In this document: one piece after another, positions 36,494-45,676 of the stretch
Position numbering within the stretch: the first letter of the stretch is position 1
How the letters are laid out: the number at the start of each line of letters is the position of its first letter
Assembly: GCA_938073895.1 (NCBI GenBank)
Contig: CALJFB010000005.1
Location: 34,223 to 98,222 of the forward strand
Direction of reading: 5' to 3'
Length of the DNA: 64,000 nucleotides
Source of the DNA: an uncultured Flavobacteriaceae bacterium
Lineage (GTDB): Bacteria; Bacteroidota; Bacteroidia; Flavobacteriales; Flavobacteriaceae
Translations under genes and position numbers: made by a program
The notes under the pieces: generated by a model
Told to the model about the DNA's origin: nothing
What the model saw: the letters and a program-made list of their open reading frames with translations, nothing else
Database searches by the model: none

Positions 36494-39400
36494 ATGGAAC
36501 AAATAATCACATATAAACCTAAATATAAAGTAAGAATTGTAACTGCAGCTGCTTTATTTGATGGACACGATGCTTCTATTAATATTATGCGTCGTATTAT
36601 TCAATCTACTGGAGTTGAAGTTATTCACTTAGGACACGACAGAAGTGTTGATGAGGTTGTAAACACAGCTATTCAAGAAGATGTTAATGCTATTTGTTTA
36701 ACCTCTTATCAAGGTGGACATAATGAGTATTTTAAGTACATGTACGATTTACTTAAAGAACGTGGCGCAGAACATATCAAGATTTTTGGTGGTGGCGGAG
36801 GCGTTATCCTTCCATCGGAAATCAAGGAATTAATGGATTATGGAATTACACGTATCTATTCTCCAGACGATGGACGTGCAATGGGTTTACAAGGTATGAT
36901 TAATGACTTGGTACAACAAGCAGACTTTGCTATTGGTGATAAATTAAATGAAGACATTAATCATCTTTCTGAAAAGAATCCTAAATCTATTGCTCGTGTT
37001 ATTTCGTCTGCAGAGAACTTTCCAGATGTCGCAAAAAAAACATTAGATCAAATACATAAAAAAAACCAAAATTCTAAAACACCTGTTTTAGGAATTACTG
37101 GAACTGGTGGTTCTGGTAAATCGTCTTTAGTAGATGAGTTGGTGAGAAGATTTTTAATAGATTTTCCAGAAAAAACAATTGGTTTAGTTTCTGTAGATCC
37201 ATCTAAACGTAAAACTGGTGGTGCATTATTAGGAGACAGAATTAGAATGAATGCTATTAATTCTCCTCGTGTTTATATGAGAAGTTTAGCAACACGTCAG
37301 TCTAATTTGGCGTTGTCTAAATATGTTAACGAGGCAGTTCAAGTTTTAAAAGCTGCAGAATACGATCTTATAATATTAGAAACTTCCGGTATTGGACAAT
37401 CCGATACAGAAATTATGGAACATTCTGATGTTGCATTATATGTTATGACACCAGAATTTGGTGCAGCGACTCAATTAGAAAAAATTGATATGCTTGATTT
37501 TGCCGATTTAGTTGCCATAAACAAATTTGATAAACGTGGTTCTTTAGATGCGTTACGCGATGTAAAAAAGCAATATATGCGTAATAACCATTTATGGGAC
37601 GTTCATCAGGACGATTTACCTGTATTTGGAACAATAGCATCTCAGTTTAACGATCCAGGAATGAATACGCTTTATAAAGCTATTATGGATAAGTTAGTTG
37701 AGAAAACAGCAACAGACTTAAAATCTACTTTTGAGATTTCTAAAGAAATGAGCGAGAAGATTTTTGTTATTCCGCCAAGTAGAACACGTTACTTATCTGA
37801 AATTGCAGAAAGTAATAGATCTTACGATTCTATAGCAAATACGCAAGTAGAAGTTGCTCAGAAATTATACGGAATATATAAAACTTTAGAGTCTGTTTTA
37901 GAATCTACACCAGCTCTAGATAAAGCAGGAATAGCATCAGAATCTGTAGCGAATACTTCCCAAGACAATAAAGATTTTGTAAGATTATTAGTTTCGGAAT
38001 TTGATCGTGTAAAATTAAATTTAGATCCTTATAACTGGGAAGTTATTACAGGTTGGGACGAGAAAGTAAATAAATATAAAAACCCTATTTATTCATTTAA
38101 AGTTAGAGATAAGGAAATTAAAATTGAAACACATTCCGAGTCATTATCTCATTTACAAATCCCAAGAGTAGCTTTACCAAAGTATAAAGCTTGGGGCGAT
38201 ATTTTAAAATGGTGTTTACAAGAAAATGTACCTGGAGAGTTTCCATATACATCAGGATTATATCCTTTTAAACGTACTGGAGAAGATCCAGCACGAATGT
38301 TTGCAGGTGAAGGTGGACCAGAACGTACTAACAGACGTTTTCATTATGTAAGTGCAGGTTTACCAGCAAAACGTTTATCTACAGCTTTTGATAGTGTTAC
38401 ATTATATGGTAACGATCCAGATTTAAGACCAGATATTTATGGTAAAATTGGAAACGCAGGAGTTTCAATTTGTTGTTTAGACGATGCTAAAAAATTATAT
38501 TCAGGATTTAATTTAGCACATGTATTAACATCGGTTTCTATGACCATTAATGGTCCAGCACCAATGTTATTAGGGTTCTTTATGAATGCTGCAATAGACC
38601 AACAATGTGAGATTTATATTAAGGAAAATGGTTTAGAAAAAGAGGTAGAAGCTAAAATTGCTAAAATCTATAAAGAAAAAGGTACAGTAAGACCAATCTA
38701 TAATGGAGACTTGCCAGAGTCTAACGATGGTTTAGGATTGTTCCTTTTAGGGGTAACAGGAGATTTAGTTTTACCAGCTAATGTTTATGCAGAGATTAAG
38801 AAAAATACAATTGCACAAGTACGTGGAACAGTACAAGCAGATATTTTAAAAGAAGATCAGGCGCAAAACACGTGTATTTTCTCTACGGAATTTGCGCTAC
38901 GTTTAATGGGTGATGTGCAAGAATATTTTATAGAAAATAATGTACGTAACTTCTATTCAGTTTCTATTTCTGGATATCATATTGCAGAAGCTGGAGCAAA
39001 TCCAATAACGCAATTAGCATTAACATTGTCTAACGGATTTACGTATGTAGAATATTACTTAAGTCGTGGAATGGATATTAATAAATTTGGACCAAACTTA
39101 TCATTCTTTTTCTCTAACGGAATTGACCCTGAATATGCGGTTATTGGTCGTGTTGCTCGTAAAATTTGGGCAAAAGCAATGAAAAATAAATACGGCGCAA
39201 ATGCCAGAGCGCAAATGTTAAAGTATCATATTCAAACTTCTGGACGTAGTTTACACGCACAGGAAATTGATTTTAACGATATCCGTACAACATTACAAGC
39301 GCTTTACGCTATTTACGACAACTGTAACTCGTTACATACAAATGCTTACGATGAAGCTATTACAACACCAACAGAAGAATCTGTTCGTAGAGCAATGGCA

Positions 39401-39916
39401 ATTCAGTTAATTATAAATAAAGAATTAGGTTTAAATAAAAACGAAAACCCAATTCAAGGTTCTTTTATTATTGAAGAGTTAACAGATTTAGTAGAAGATG
39501 CTGTTCTTTTAGAGTTTGATCGTATTACAGAACGTGGAGGCGTTTTAGGTGCAATGGAAACCATGTACCAACGTTCTAAAATTCAAGAAGAAAGCTTGTA
39601 TTACGAAACCCTAAAACATAATGGAGAGTTTCCAATTATTGGTGTAAATACTTTCTTAAGTTCTAAAGGTTCTCCAACAGTTGTTCCCGATGAAGTAATT
39701 AGGGCAACCGAAGAAGAAAAGCAATACCAAATTAAAACTTTAGCAGCATTACATAAATCTAATTCTACAGAAGAATTATTAAAAGATTTACAAGTAAAAG
39801 CTATTACAAATAAAAATATATTTGAAGCCTTAATGGAGGTTTGTAAGGTTTGTTCTTTAGGGCAAATTACAGACGCTTTATTTGAAGTTGGTGGGCAATA
39901 CAGACGAAATATGTAA
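36494..39916 (+). CDS. icmF: Fused isobutyryl-CoA mutase (IcmF)
   Basis: 1140 residues in one chain: B12-binding domain (~12-150) with axial-ligand motif DGHDAS (H25), G-protein chaperone domain (~195-400, P-loop [12 protein letters not shown] at 200-211, related to MeaB), and mutase domain (~560-1090). IcmF isomerises isobutyryl-CoA and n-butyryl-CoA using adenosylcobalamin. F592 and Q791 (AQNT, where methylmalonyl-CoA mutase has Arg) fit isobutyryl-CoA rather than methylmalonyl-CoA specificity. Monocistronic, with a palindrome upstream and terminator downstream. Confidence 0.95.
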   Translation: MEQIITYKPKYKVRIVTAAALFDGHDASINIMRRIIQSTGVEVIHLGHDRSVDEVVNTAIQEDVNAICLTSYQGGHNEYFKYMYDLLKERGAEHIKIFGGGGGVILPSEIKELMDYGITRIYSPDDGRAMGLQGMINDLVQQADFAIGDKLNEDINHLSEKNPKSIARVISSAENFPDVAKKTLDQIHKKNQNSKTPVLGITGTGGSGKSSLVDELVRRFLIDFPEKTIGLVSVDPSKRKTGGALLGDRIRMNAINSPRVYMRSLATRQSNLALSKYVNEAVQVLKAAEYDLIILETSGIGQSDTEIMEHSDVALYVMTPEFGAATQLEKIDMLDFADLVAINKFDKRGSLDALRDVKKQYMRNNHLWDVHQDDLPVFGTIASQFNDPGMNTLYKAIMDKLVEKTATDLKSTFEISKEMSEKIFVIPPSRTRYLSEIAESNRSYDSIANTQVEVAQKLYGIYKTLESVLESTPALDKAGIASESVANTSQDNKDFVRLLVSEFDRVKLNLDPYNWEVITGWDEKVNKYKNPIYSFKVRDKEIKIETHSESLSHLQIPRVALPKYKAWGDILKWCLQENVPGEFPYTSGLYPFKRTGEDPARMFAGEGGPERTNRRFHYVSAGLPAKRLSTAFDSVTLYGNDPDLRPDIYGKIGNAGVSICCLDDAKKLYSGFNLAHVLTSVSMTINGPAPMLLGFFMNAAIDQQCEIYIKENGLEKEVEAKIAKIYKEKGTVRPIYNGDLPESNDGLGLFLLGVTGDLVLPANVYAEIKKNTIAQVRGTVQADILKEDQAQNTCIFSTEFALRLMGDVQEYFIENNVRNFYSVSISGYHIAEAGANPITQLALTLSNGFTYVEYYLSRGMDINKFGPNLSFFFSNGIDPEYAVIGRVARKIWAKAMKNKYGANARAQMLKYHIQTSGRSLHAQEIDFNDIRTTLQALYAIYDNCNSLHTNAYDEAITTPTEESVRRAMAIQLIINKELGLNKNENPIQGSFIIEELTDLVEDAVLLEFDRITERGGVLGAMETMYQRSKIQEESLYYETLKHNGEFPIIGVNTFLSSKGSPTVVPDEVIRATEEEKQYQIKTLAALHKSNSTEELLKDLQVKAITNKNIFEALMEVCKVCSLGQITDALFEVGGQYRRNM

Positions 39917-40036
39917 TTAGATGCCTATTTTAGATTGAAAAAGTGAGTTAATTGCTTACTTCAAATTTATTTTGAAGTCTAAAAGAACTAATAAATACCT
40001 CAATATTGAAGTATTTTGTCTGGACTTAAAATTATT

Positions 40037-40072
40037 AAAAAGCTTCATAATCAAAAAGTTATGAAGCTTTTT
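40037..40072 (+). terminator. Intrinsic terminator of icmF
   Basis: aaaaagcttcataa (40037-40050) / ttatgaagcttttt (40059-40072), 8-nt loop, T run. It lies 120 bases after the stop codon. Confidence 0.85.
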
Positions 40073-40092
40073 TTTGTTTAAGTTTTATTTTA

Positions 40093-40127
40093 ACGACAAA
40101 AATGATTATATTTGTGTCAAATGTCGT
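40093..40127 (+). promoter_or_regulatory. Promoter and operator of the Xre-RES module
   Basis: -7 element TATATTTG (40107-40114) lies between ACGACA (40093-40098) and its inverted copy TGTCGT (40122-40127). Arms flank the promoter, centre-to-centre 29 bp, close to three helical turns, as for autoregulatory antitoxin sites. The upstream in-frame ATG at 40102 falls inside the promoter and is not used. Confidence 0.65.
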
Positions 40128-40131
40128 AATT

Positions 40132-40632
40132 ATGAAAACTTATCAAAATAAATTAATCTCAAGTTTAGTTCAAGAGCCAGAGCTTTATTATGGTTTAAAC
40201 TCTAAATACGATAAAATGATTAGTATTCTTGGTGGCAGTTCTAATATTAATCAAACTATAAATTCAGATTTAGATTTAATTACTATTAGTCGTAAAGGTT
40301 TACCTAAAAGTGTTGTGGTTACCATAAGTTATTTACTTGGTATTTCTATGGAAAAAATGAGTGATTTAATTCATGTTTCTCATCGCACTATCCAACGTAA
40401 AAAACCAGAAGATTTATTAAATTCTTACAGTACAGAGCAAATTTTAGAAATTGCCGAAGTTATTTCTAAAGGTATTGAAGTTTTTTCTTCTCTAGACGAT
40501 TTTACTAAATGGTTACATCAAGATATTAGGCATTTAAATTACCAAAAACCTTTAGACTATTTAGATACTAGTTTTGGAACTAAAATGGTTTTAGATATTT
40601 TAGGTCGTATTGCTTATGGCGTTTATTCTTAA
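40132..40632 (+). CDS. Xre/MbcA/ParS-type antitoxin (DUF2384)
   Basis: About 166 residues from ATG 40132 (the track-length frame starts earlier, inside the promoter). N-terminal ~60-100 is a helix-turn-helix-type segment (SMEKMSDLIHVSHRTIQRKKPE). The C-terminal ~50 residues (VFSSLDDFTKWLHQDIRHLN, PLDYLDTSFGTKMVLDILGR IAYGV) are the DUF2384 toxin-binding domain. It neutralises RES toxins and represses its own operon. The toxin gene follows after 5 bases. Confidence 0.9.
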   Translation: MKTYQNKLISSLVQEPELYYGLNSKYDKMISILGGSSNINQTINSDLDLITISRKGLPKSVVVTISYLLGISMEKMSDLIHVSHRTIQRKKPEDLLNSYSTEQILEIAEVISKGIEVFSSLDDFTKWLHQDIRHLNYQKPLDYLDTSFGTKMVLDILGRIAYGVYS

Positions 40633-40637
40633 TTAAT

Positions 40638-41096
40638 ATGAAATTATTTAGAATAGCTAAAAAGCAGTATATAAATGATTTAAGTGGTGAAGGCGCACGA
40701 TTGTTTGGAGGTCGATGGAATAAGCGAGGCACGAATATGCTTTATTTCTCTTCGCATTTATCTTTAGCTGTTTTAGAGGTTTTGGCACATTTTGATCAAA
40801 GTCTAATGCCTAAGGATTTATATTTTACAGAAATTGAGATAGATGATAAATGGATTAATAAAGATGAAGACTTTTCTATTTTAAAAAATCATTTTAGGGA
40901 TAATCCACCACATTTTAGTACACAAGAATTTGGATCTAACTGGATTATTAAAAATGAGTTTGTAGGTTTAAAAGTGCCATCGGCCATAATTCCTTTAGAA
41001 TTTAATGTTTTAATTAATCCACAACATAAAAATTGGTCTAAACATAAGGTTGTTAAAACCGAAATTCTTCAACTTGATGCACGTGTGATTGGTTAA
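40638..41096 (+). CDS. RES-domain toxin (NAD+ phosphorylase family)
   Basis: 152 residues. RES-domain signature at the N-terminus: FRIAKKQY, LSGEGARLFGGRWNKRGT, then MLYFSSHLSLAVLEVLAHF. The Arg, Gly-Arg-Trp, Tyr and Glu residues are those of characterised RES toxins that degrade NAD+. It is directly downstream of its antitoxin, in a classical type II arrangement. Free toxin is expected to deplete NAD+ and arrest growth; this is from family knowledge. Confidence 0.93.
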   Translation: MKLFRIAKKQYINDLSGEGARLFGGRWNKRGTNMLYFSSHLSLAVLEVLAHFDQSLMPKDLYFTEIEIDDKWINKDEDFSILKNHFRDNPPHFSTQEFGSNWIIKNEFVGLKVPSAIIPLEFNVLINPQHKNWSKHKVVKTEILQLDARVIG

Positions 41097-41138
41097 GGAT
41101 AAATTAAAGCGTATTTTCGCACAAATACTCGTGTTTAA

Positions 41139-41816
41139 ATGTCATTTAAGAAACTTCATCCAATTATAAAAAATGTTTTAGAATCTAAAAACATTTTAAG
41201 TTACGCACCAATTCAAAAAAAAATTATTCCTTTTATTAAGTCAGGAAGTAGTGTTTATGGTATTGGCCCAAAAGGTTCCGGTAAAACTACTGCTTTAATT
41301 ATGGGTGTTTTACAGAAATTAAAATGTGAAGCAGTTGAGGACGAAGATTCTCCAAGAGCAATTATTGTGGTAAAAGACAAACAGGCAACTTGGGATTTGG
41401 CAGAACGTTTTGAGGAGTTTACAAAACACACTAATTTACGTGTATATAAAGCTTACCAAGAATTCGATTTAGAAAAACAGCGCGAACAAGTTTATCATGG
41501 TGTAGATATTTTAATAGTAACTCCAAAGCGTCTAAATAAGCTGTATTATCAAAATAGTTTACATATGGGCGAAATGTTATTATTTTGTGTTTATGATGCC
41601 GATTTTTTAAACAGAAACGAATATCACAACGATGTTTTACGTATGTCAGAAAGTGTAAGTAGCAAATGTAAATTTGTAATTATGTCCGAAACTTACAATA
41701 AGAAAATAGCCAATTATCAAGAAGCTTTTATGTACAATTCTGCTTACGTTGAAGTTAAAAAAGCAATTGAAATTCCTGAGGTTATTATTGAACCTAATAC
41801 TGATTCTGAGGCGTAG
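41139..41816 (+). CDS. Half-size DEAD-box-like protein, RecA1 domain only
   Basis: 225 residues, only the N-terminal RecA-like lobe of a DEAD-box helicase. Visible: Q motif PIQ (residue 26), Walker A GPKGSGKT (43-50), TPKRL (129-133), motif II VYDAD (151-155) in place of DEAD, and SET (183-185) at the position of SAT. No second RecA domain or motifs IV-VI follow, and the frame ends cleanly at 41816, so it is not an obvious frameshift. It lies 42 bases after the RES toxin, same strand. It might be a regulatory ATPase or RNA-binding remnant. Confidence 0.7.
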   Translation: MSFKKLHPIIKNVLESKNILSYAPIQKKIIPFIKSGSSVYGIGPKGSGKTTALIMGVLQKLKCEAVEDEDSPRAIIVVKDKQATWDLAERFEEFTKHTNLRVYKAYQEFDLEKQREQVYHGVDILIVTPKRLNKLYYQNSLHMGEMLLFCVYDADFLNRNEYHNDVLRMSESVSSKCKFVIMSETYNKKIANYQEAFMYNSAYVEVKKAIEIPEVIIEPNTDSEA

Positions 41817-41895
41817 TTATTAAGCTTTCTAATCCATATTTTATATGTTTAAGCTATATCTAAAATTAAATGTTTACCGTATAGATAGTGTTTTT

Positions 41896-42285
41896 CTATA
41901 GGGTTAAAGACCAAGTCTTTTGAAGCTTTTTAAATTTTTTAAGTTCACTTCTTAAAATAGGTAAATAGTCTTTGCCGTTACTATTACAGCTTTCTAAGCG
42001 TTTACAATTTCTGTAAAGTTTGTTGGTTAACTGTTTTACTAAAGTTGCATGTTTATATTTTTTGTCCGAAAACAATTCTTGCTCGGCTTTTAAAATATGT
42101 GGTGCTAAAGAAACTGACTGCTGTACAATATCTCCCGAAAAATAAATGTTATTATCTTCTTTTCCATCGTGAGATAAATGAGATAAATCCTGACTTAAAT
42201 ACATAGAAATATTATGAGACAACATAAAGATATCTATAGCTTTCTTATAGAGTAATGATTCTGAAGAATGTAAAGGCGCAGTCAT
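41896..42285 (-). CDS. Conserved hypothetical helical protein
   Basis: 129 residues, soluble, Ser/Leu/Lys-rich, no signal or transmembrane segment. Contains KKAIDIFMLSHNISMYLSQD and LKAEQELFSDKKYKH, suggesting alpha-helices. It overlaps nothing and is divergent from the Lrp gene (121-bp shared upstream region). I do not recognise a family. Confidence 0.5.
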   Translation of the reverse strand: MTAPLHSSESLLYKKAIDIFMLSHNISMYLSQDLSHLSHDGKEDNNIYFSGDIVQQSVSLAPHILKAEQELFSDKKYKHATLVKQLTNKLYRNCKRLESCNSNGKDYLPILRSELKKFKKLQKTWSLTL

Positions 42286-42345
42286 TGTAAATTTAACTTA
42301 GATTTACTCAAATTTACTAACAACGTAACAATATCAACTTTAATA

Positions 42346-42406
42346 ATTAAAGTAATTTTGTATATTTGATTTAGTTATTAACGAATTTTAATTAATTTAC
42401 TTTAAT
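42346..42406. promoter_or_regulatory. lrp promoter bracketed by a 10-bp inverted repeat
   Basis: ATTAAAGTAA (42346-42355) and TTACTTTAAT (42397-42406) are exact inverted copies flanking the -7 element TATATTTG (42361-42368) immediately before the lrp ATG at 42407. The arrangement suits autoregulation by Lrp-type wrapping. Confidence 0.65.
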
Positions 42407-42847
42407 ATGGTGTTAGATAATCTAAGTTGGAAAATTTTAAAGTATTTACAAGCTAACGCACGTATTTCTAGTGCCGAAATTGGAAGACAAGTTGGTATTT
42501 CATCGCCAGCAGTTACAGAACGTATTAAAAAAATGGAAGACTTAGGTATTATAGAAGGTTATAGTGCAACAGTTTCTCCGTTAGATGTTGGTTACCAATT
42601 AAAAGCTATTGTTAATTTACGTGCTTTTATGGGGAAATTAAAACCATTTTTAGATAAAGTTCAAACTTTTGATGAGGTTGTAAATTGTTATAGAATTACT
42701 GGAAACGAAAACATTGTAATGGAAGTTGTTTTGCGCAATCAAAAGCATTTAGAATCTTTTATAGATCAATTAATTATTTACGGTGAAACTAAAACTCAGA
42801 TTGTATTGTCTCGTGTTATAAAAAATAAAGAAATAAAAAAACCTTAA
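42407..42847 (+). CDS. Lrp/AsnC family transcriptional regulator
   Basis: 146 residues. N-terminal winged helix-turn-helix (LSWKILKYLQANARISSAEIGRQVGISSPAVTERIKKMEDLGII) and C-terminal RAM/AsnC ligand-binding domain (KAIVNLRAF ... FDEVVNCYRITGNENIVMEVV). Lrp proteins sense amino acids. The 10-bp inverted repeat at its promoter suggests autoregulation. Target genes unknown; the neighbouring MFS transporter is one candidate. Confidence 0.93.
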   Translation: MVLDNLSWKILKYLQANARISSAEIGRQVGISSPAVTERIKKMEDLGIIEGYSATVSPLDVGYQLKAIVNLRAFMGKLKPFLDKVQTFDEVVNCYRITGNENIVMEVVLRNQKHLESFIDQLIIYGETKTQIVLSRVIKNKEIKKP

Positions 42848-42868
42848 AGTTTTTGTTTCTCTAAGGTT
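42840..42868 (-). terminator. Probable terminator of the MFS gene at the lrp 3' end
   Basis: aacctta (42840-42846) / taaggtt (42862-42868); on the minus strand the stem is followed by a T run (ttttttatt). It overlaps the end of lrp. Confidence 0.45.
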
Positions 42869-42961
42869 AATCTAGTTCTATTGCGTAAGCCTAATATTTT
42901 TGCGTTTTACAAGATTATTTAGCCTTATTACATTAAATAATGATTTTATTTAAATTAATTT

Positions 42962-44161
42962 TTAAATAGTTTTATTTGATTTCTTTAGTATAAAGAGTAA
43001 CAGCATGCAAACTCCAGAAAGTATAGCCATTGCTGTCCAAGTTGTATTGTAACCAAATTTAGAAATAGTTTGTAGTCCTGCATTAAAACCAAAAACGCTT
43101 GCTATAGAAAAAGCCATAACGTACATAGCCATATATTCGCCTTGATTTTTGCCTTTAGATAAGTCCATAGCAATAGAATTAGCAAACGGAAAAGCTATCA
43201 TTTCTCCAATGGTCATAAAAAACATTCCAACAATTAAAATTCCCGACCAATTTGTAGTGTTTAATACAATAAAACTTAAACCAGTTAAAAAAGCACCAAA
43301 AAGTACCAATTTAGATTTGTTAAATTTCTTTTTTTCCATCCAACTAATGGTTGGCATTTCTAATAAAAATATTAAAAATCCGTTAGCACCTAAAAGAAGA
43401 CCAATTTCGGGTTCTGTTAAAAAGTGAATTTCCTTGTAATATAATGGCATTGCAGAGAAGTATTGAAAAAATACAACACCAAAAACAAGCATAGCAAAAA
43501 ACAAAATCATAAATGGTTTATTAGAATAAACAGAGCTTGAGTTTTCTACCTTTAAATCGTCTTGGATAATTGCTTTTTTTGGATTTAAAACTTTAAAAAG
43601 TACAAAAGTTGCAATAATACAAGTAATACCATCAGTCCAAAAAAGACCTGCATAATCTAAATTAGCAATAATTAATCCTCCAACTGCTGGACCAGCAGAA
43701 AAACCAAGATTTATAGCTAAGCGAATTAAGGTTACGCTTCTTGTCTTATTTTCTGGTTTACTATAAGCATTCATTGCTACAAACATTGCAGGTCTAAATG
43801 TGTCTGCAACAGACATAATTAAAATAATTCCAATACAAAATGTTTCAAAAGTTTTTAAATATTGCATACCAATAAATAGTAAACCTGTTAAAAACAAGCT
43901 ACCAACCATAACTTTGTAAAACCCAATTTTATCGGTTAGTTTTCCACCAATCCAAGTTCCGGCTACGGACCCAATTCCAAAACAGCTCATAATCCAGCCA
44001 ATTTGAGAAATAGAAAATTCTAAATTGTCTGTTAGGTAAAGCGATAGGAAAGGAATTATCATAGTTCCGGCTCGGTTAATAAAAGTAACTAAAGCCAGCC
44101 ACCAAACTTCTATTGAAAGTCCAGTAAATGTATTTTTATAGTTTATTAATAATTGTTTCAT
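42962..44161 (-). CDS. Major facilitator superfamily transporter
   Basis: 399 residues with 12 predicted membrane helices. The conserved loop 2-3 motif is GGKLTDKIGFYKV. Helix 4 region MSVADTFRPAMFVAMNAY, and repeated glycine-rich helices. Sequence alone does not give the substrate. Its leader contains a terminator-like hairpin (44187-44214) followed by a T run just before the start codon, pointing to attenuation. Confidence 0.9.
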   Translation of the reverse strand: MKQLLINYKNTFTGLSIEVWWLALVTFINRAGTMIIPFLSLYLTDNLEFSISQIGWIMSCFGIGSVAGTWIGGKLTDKIGFYKVMVGSLFLTGLLFIGMQYLKTFETFCIGIILIMSVADTFRPAMFVAMNAYSKPENKTRSVTLIRLAINLGFSAGPAVGGLIIANLDYAGLFWTDGITCIIATFVLFKVLNPKKAIIQDDLKVENSSSVYSNKPFMILFFAMLVFGVVFFQYFSAMPLYYKEIHFLTEPEIGLLLGANGFLIFLLEMPTISWMEKKKFNKSKLVLFGAFLTGLSFIVLNTTNWSGILIVGMFFMTIGEMIAFPFANSIAMDLSKGKNQGEYMAMYVMAFSIASVFGFNAGLQTISKFGYNTTWTAMAILSGVCMLLLFILKKSNKTI

Positions 44162-44186
44162 AAGTTTTGGAGGTTGTTGAAATATA

Positions 44187-44214
44187 AAAAGTCCAACACT
44201 AAGGTTGGACTTTT
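44187..44214 (-). terminator. Terminator-like hairpin in the leader of the MFS gene
   Basis: aaaagtccaac (44187-44197) / gttggactttt (44204-44214), loop actaag. On the minus strand it is followed by TTTTTATATTT and ends 26 bases upstream of the MFS ATG. No gene lies upstream on that strand to need it, so it is either attenuator or the end of a small RNA. Confidence 0.7.
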
Positions 44215-44387
44215 CTAAATTAATTTATTTAATAGAAATATTACATAAATACATAGCTAATCCAGTCCGTATTAAACGGTTTTAAGACTTTGGTATAATA
44301 TGTTTGTCTAATTAACATTATTTGTAATAATTTTTTGTAAACCTAACACATTTAAATTATATTTTTACCATTCTATATTTTTTTATT

Positions 44388-44993
44388 ATGAAATACATCT
44401 TTATATCTATAATAGTTATTTTTACTTCTTTTAATTGTGCACAAAAAAAAGAGCCTTTGTTAGGCGAAACAGATTACCAGAAAGCGCAAAATGCCGAGTT
44501 TAAGGATGCGTCTAAATCACCATTAACAACAAAAGATTTAAAAACATTTAAGCAGTTAGATTTTTATAAGTTTAACAAAGAATATGTAGTTAATGCAAAA
44601 GTAACCTTAAAACCAGATAGTGCTTATTTTGAAATGCCAACAACCACAGATGCAAAACAAATGTATAGAGTTTATGCTGTTTTATCTTTTGAAATGTTAG
44701 GGAAAACATATCAATTAAACGTATACCAAAACCAAGAACTGTTAACTACAAAAGGTTTTGAAGATTATCTATTTTTACCTTTTATAGATAATACAAATGG
44801 AGAAACAACTTATGGCGGCGGACGTTACATAGAATTAAGTATTCCAGATGGAAATATATTAACTATAGATTTTAATAAAGCATACAATCCTTATTGTGCT
44901 TATAATTATAAATATTCTTGTCCTATTGTGCCAATAGAAAACACTTTAGATTTAAAAGTTGAAGCTGGTGTAAAAGCCTTTAATAGTTACTAA
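44388..44993 (+). CDS. DUF1684 family lipoprotein
   Basis: 201 residues. Signal peptide with Cys17 (FNCAQ) consistent with a lipoprotein. The DUF1684 signature is clear: LPFIDNTNGETTYGGGRYIELSIP, LTIDFNKAYNPYCAYNYKYSCPIVP, ENTLDL. Family function is unknown to me. It stands alone; divergent upstream of the MFS gene. Confidence 0.9.
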   Translation: MKYIFISIIVIFTSFNCAQKKEPLLGETDYQKAQNAEFKDASKSPLTTKDLKTFKQLDFYKFNKEYVVNAKVTLKPDSAYFEMPTTTDAKQMYRVYAVLSFEMLGKTYQLNVYQNQELLTTKGFEDYLFLPFIDNTNGETTYGGGRYIELSIPDGNILTIDFNKAYNPYCAYNYKYSCPIVPIENTLDLKVEAGVKAFNSY

Positions 44994-45041
44994 TTAAAGA
45001 AGCTTAGACTTTAAACACATCTATTTTTATTAAGTTTCTAA

Positions 45042-45407
45042 TTAAATATATTTAGAAATGTATAAGCCTAAAAAAACAGCGCTAAAACCAATAATAATAC
45101 TACCAATTGTGTAAAGTGCAAGTAGTGTAAAATCTCCAGATTTTAAAAAGGCTTGATTCTCGAATGCAAAACTTGAAAAAGTTGTAAATCCACCGCAAAA
45201 ACCTGTAGCTATTAATAGTGTGTAATTTTGTGATAAGGTATTAGATTTTACAGCATAACCTAAAACTAATCCTATTAGTAAGCATCCAAGACAATTAACT
45301 ATAAGTGTTCCATACGGAAATTGAGATGTATTTATGGTTTTGCTAATTAAGTAACGTAAAGCGCTACCAAATCCGCCACCTAAAAAAACTAACAGAACGT
45401 TTTTCAT
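45042..45407 (-). CDS. crcB: Fluoride-specific ion channel FluC/CrcB
   Basis: 121 residues, four hydrophobic helices. Signatures GGGFGSALRYL, NCLGCLLIGLVLG (Asn of the pore) and TGFCGGFTTFSSFAFE (the FTTFS motif lining the fluoride path). Exports fluoride passively. A 61-residue membrane protein gene lies 10 bases upstream on the same strand. I looked for and did not find a fluoride riboswitch in the 73-bp region ahead of the pair. Confidence 0.95.
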   Translation of the reverse strand: MKNVLLVFLGGGFGSALRYLISKTINTSQFPYGTLIVNCLGCLLIGLVLGYAVKSNTLSQNYTLLIATGFCGGFTTFSSFAFENQAFLKSGDFTLLALYTIGSIIIGFSAVFLGLYISKYI

Positions 45408-45417
45408 TTAAGAAATT

Positions 45418-45603
45418 TTATTTAAAAATAAATTTAATTGCCGCAATTAGGCCAATAAATCCTATAAATGCTAATAAAACCCACAAAGTACCTTTATAGT
45501 TGGCTTTATGAAGTTTTAAATCTTTACGATACATTATAGTAATAATAATAGAGAAAACTAATGCAAAAAATATTGCGAATGTAATTTGACCTGAACTAAA
45601 CAT
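45418..45603 (-). CDS. Small membrane protein upstream of crcB
   Basis: 61 residues with two hydrophobic helices (about 6-23 and 42-59) joined by a short basic loop (YRKDLKLHKANYK). Separated from crcB by 10 bases, so probably one transcript. Function unknown. Confidence 0.65.
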   Translation of the reverse strand: MFSSGQITFAIFFALVFSIIITIMYRKDLKLHKANYKGTLWVLLAFIGFIGLIAAIKFIFK

Positions 45604-45676
45604 AAAATTCTATAAAAGTTATTATCTTTCAAAAATAAACAATTAAAAATCAACATTAAATTATTACGTTATTAAT

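Noticed and set aside
41139..41816. Pseudogene from a full DEAD-box helicase
   Set aside because: The frame is intact, keeps Walker A and starts and stops cleanly, and no remnant of the second lobe follows; kept as a CDS but flagged.
45604..45676. Possible fluoride riboswitch upstream of crcB
   Set aside because: The 73-bp region is A/T-rich with none of the conserved G/C elements of the fluoride riboswitch.
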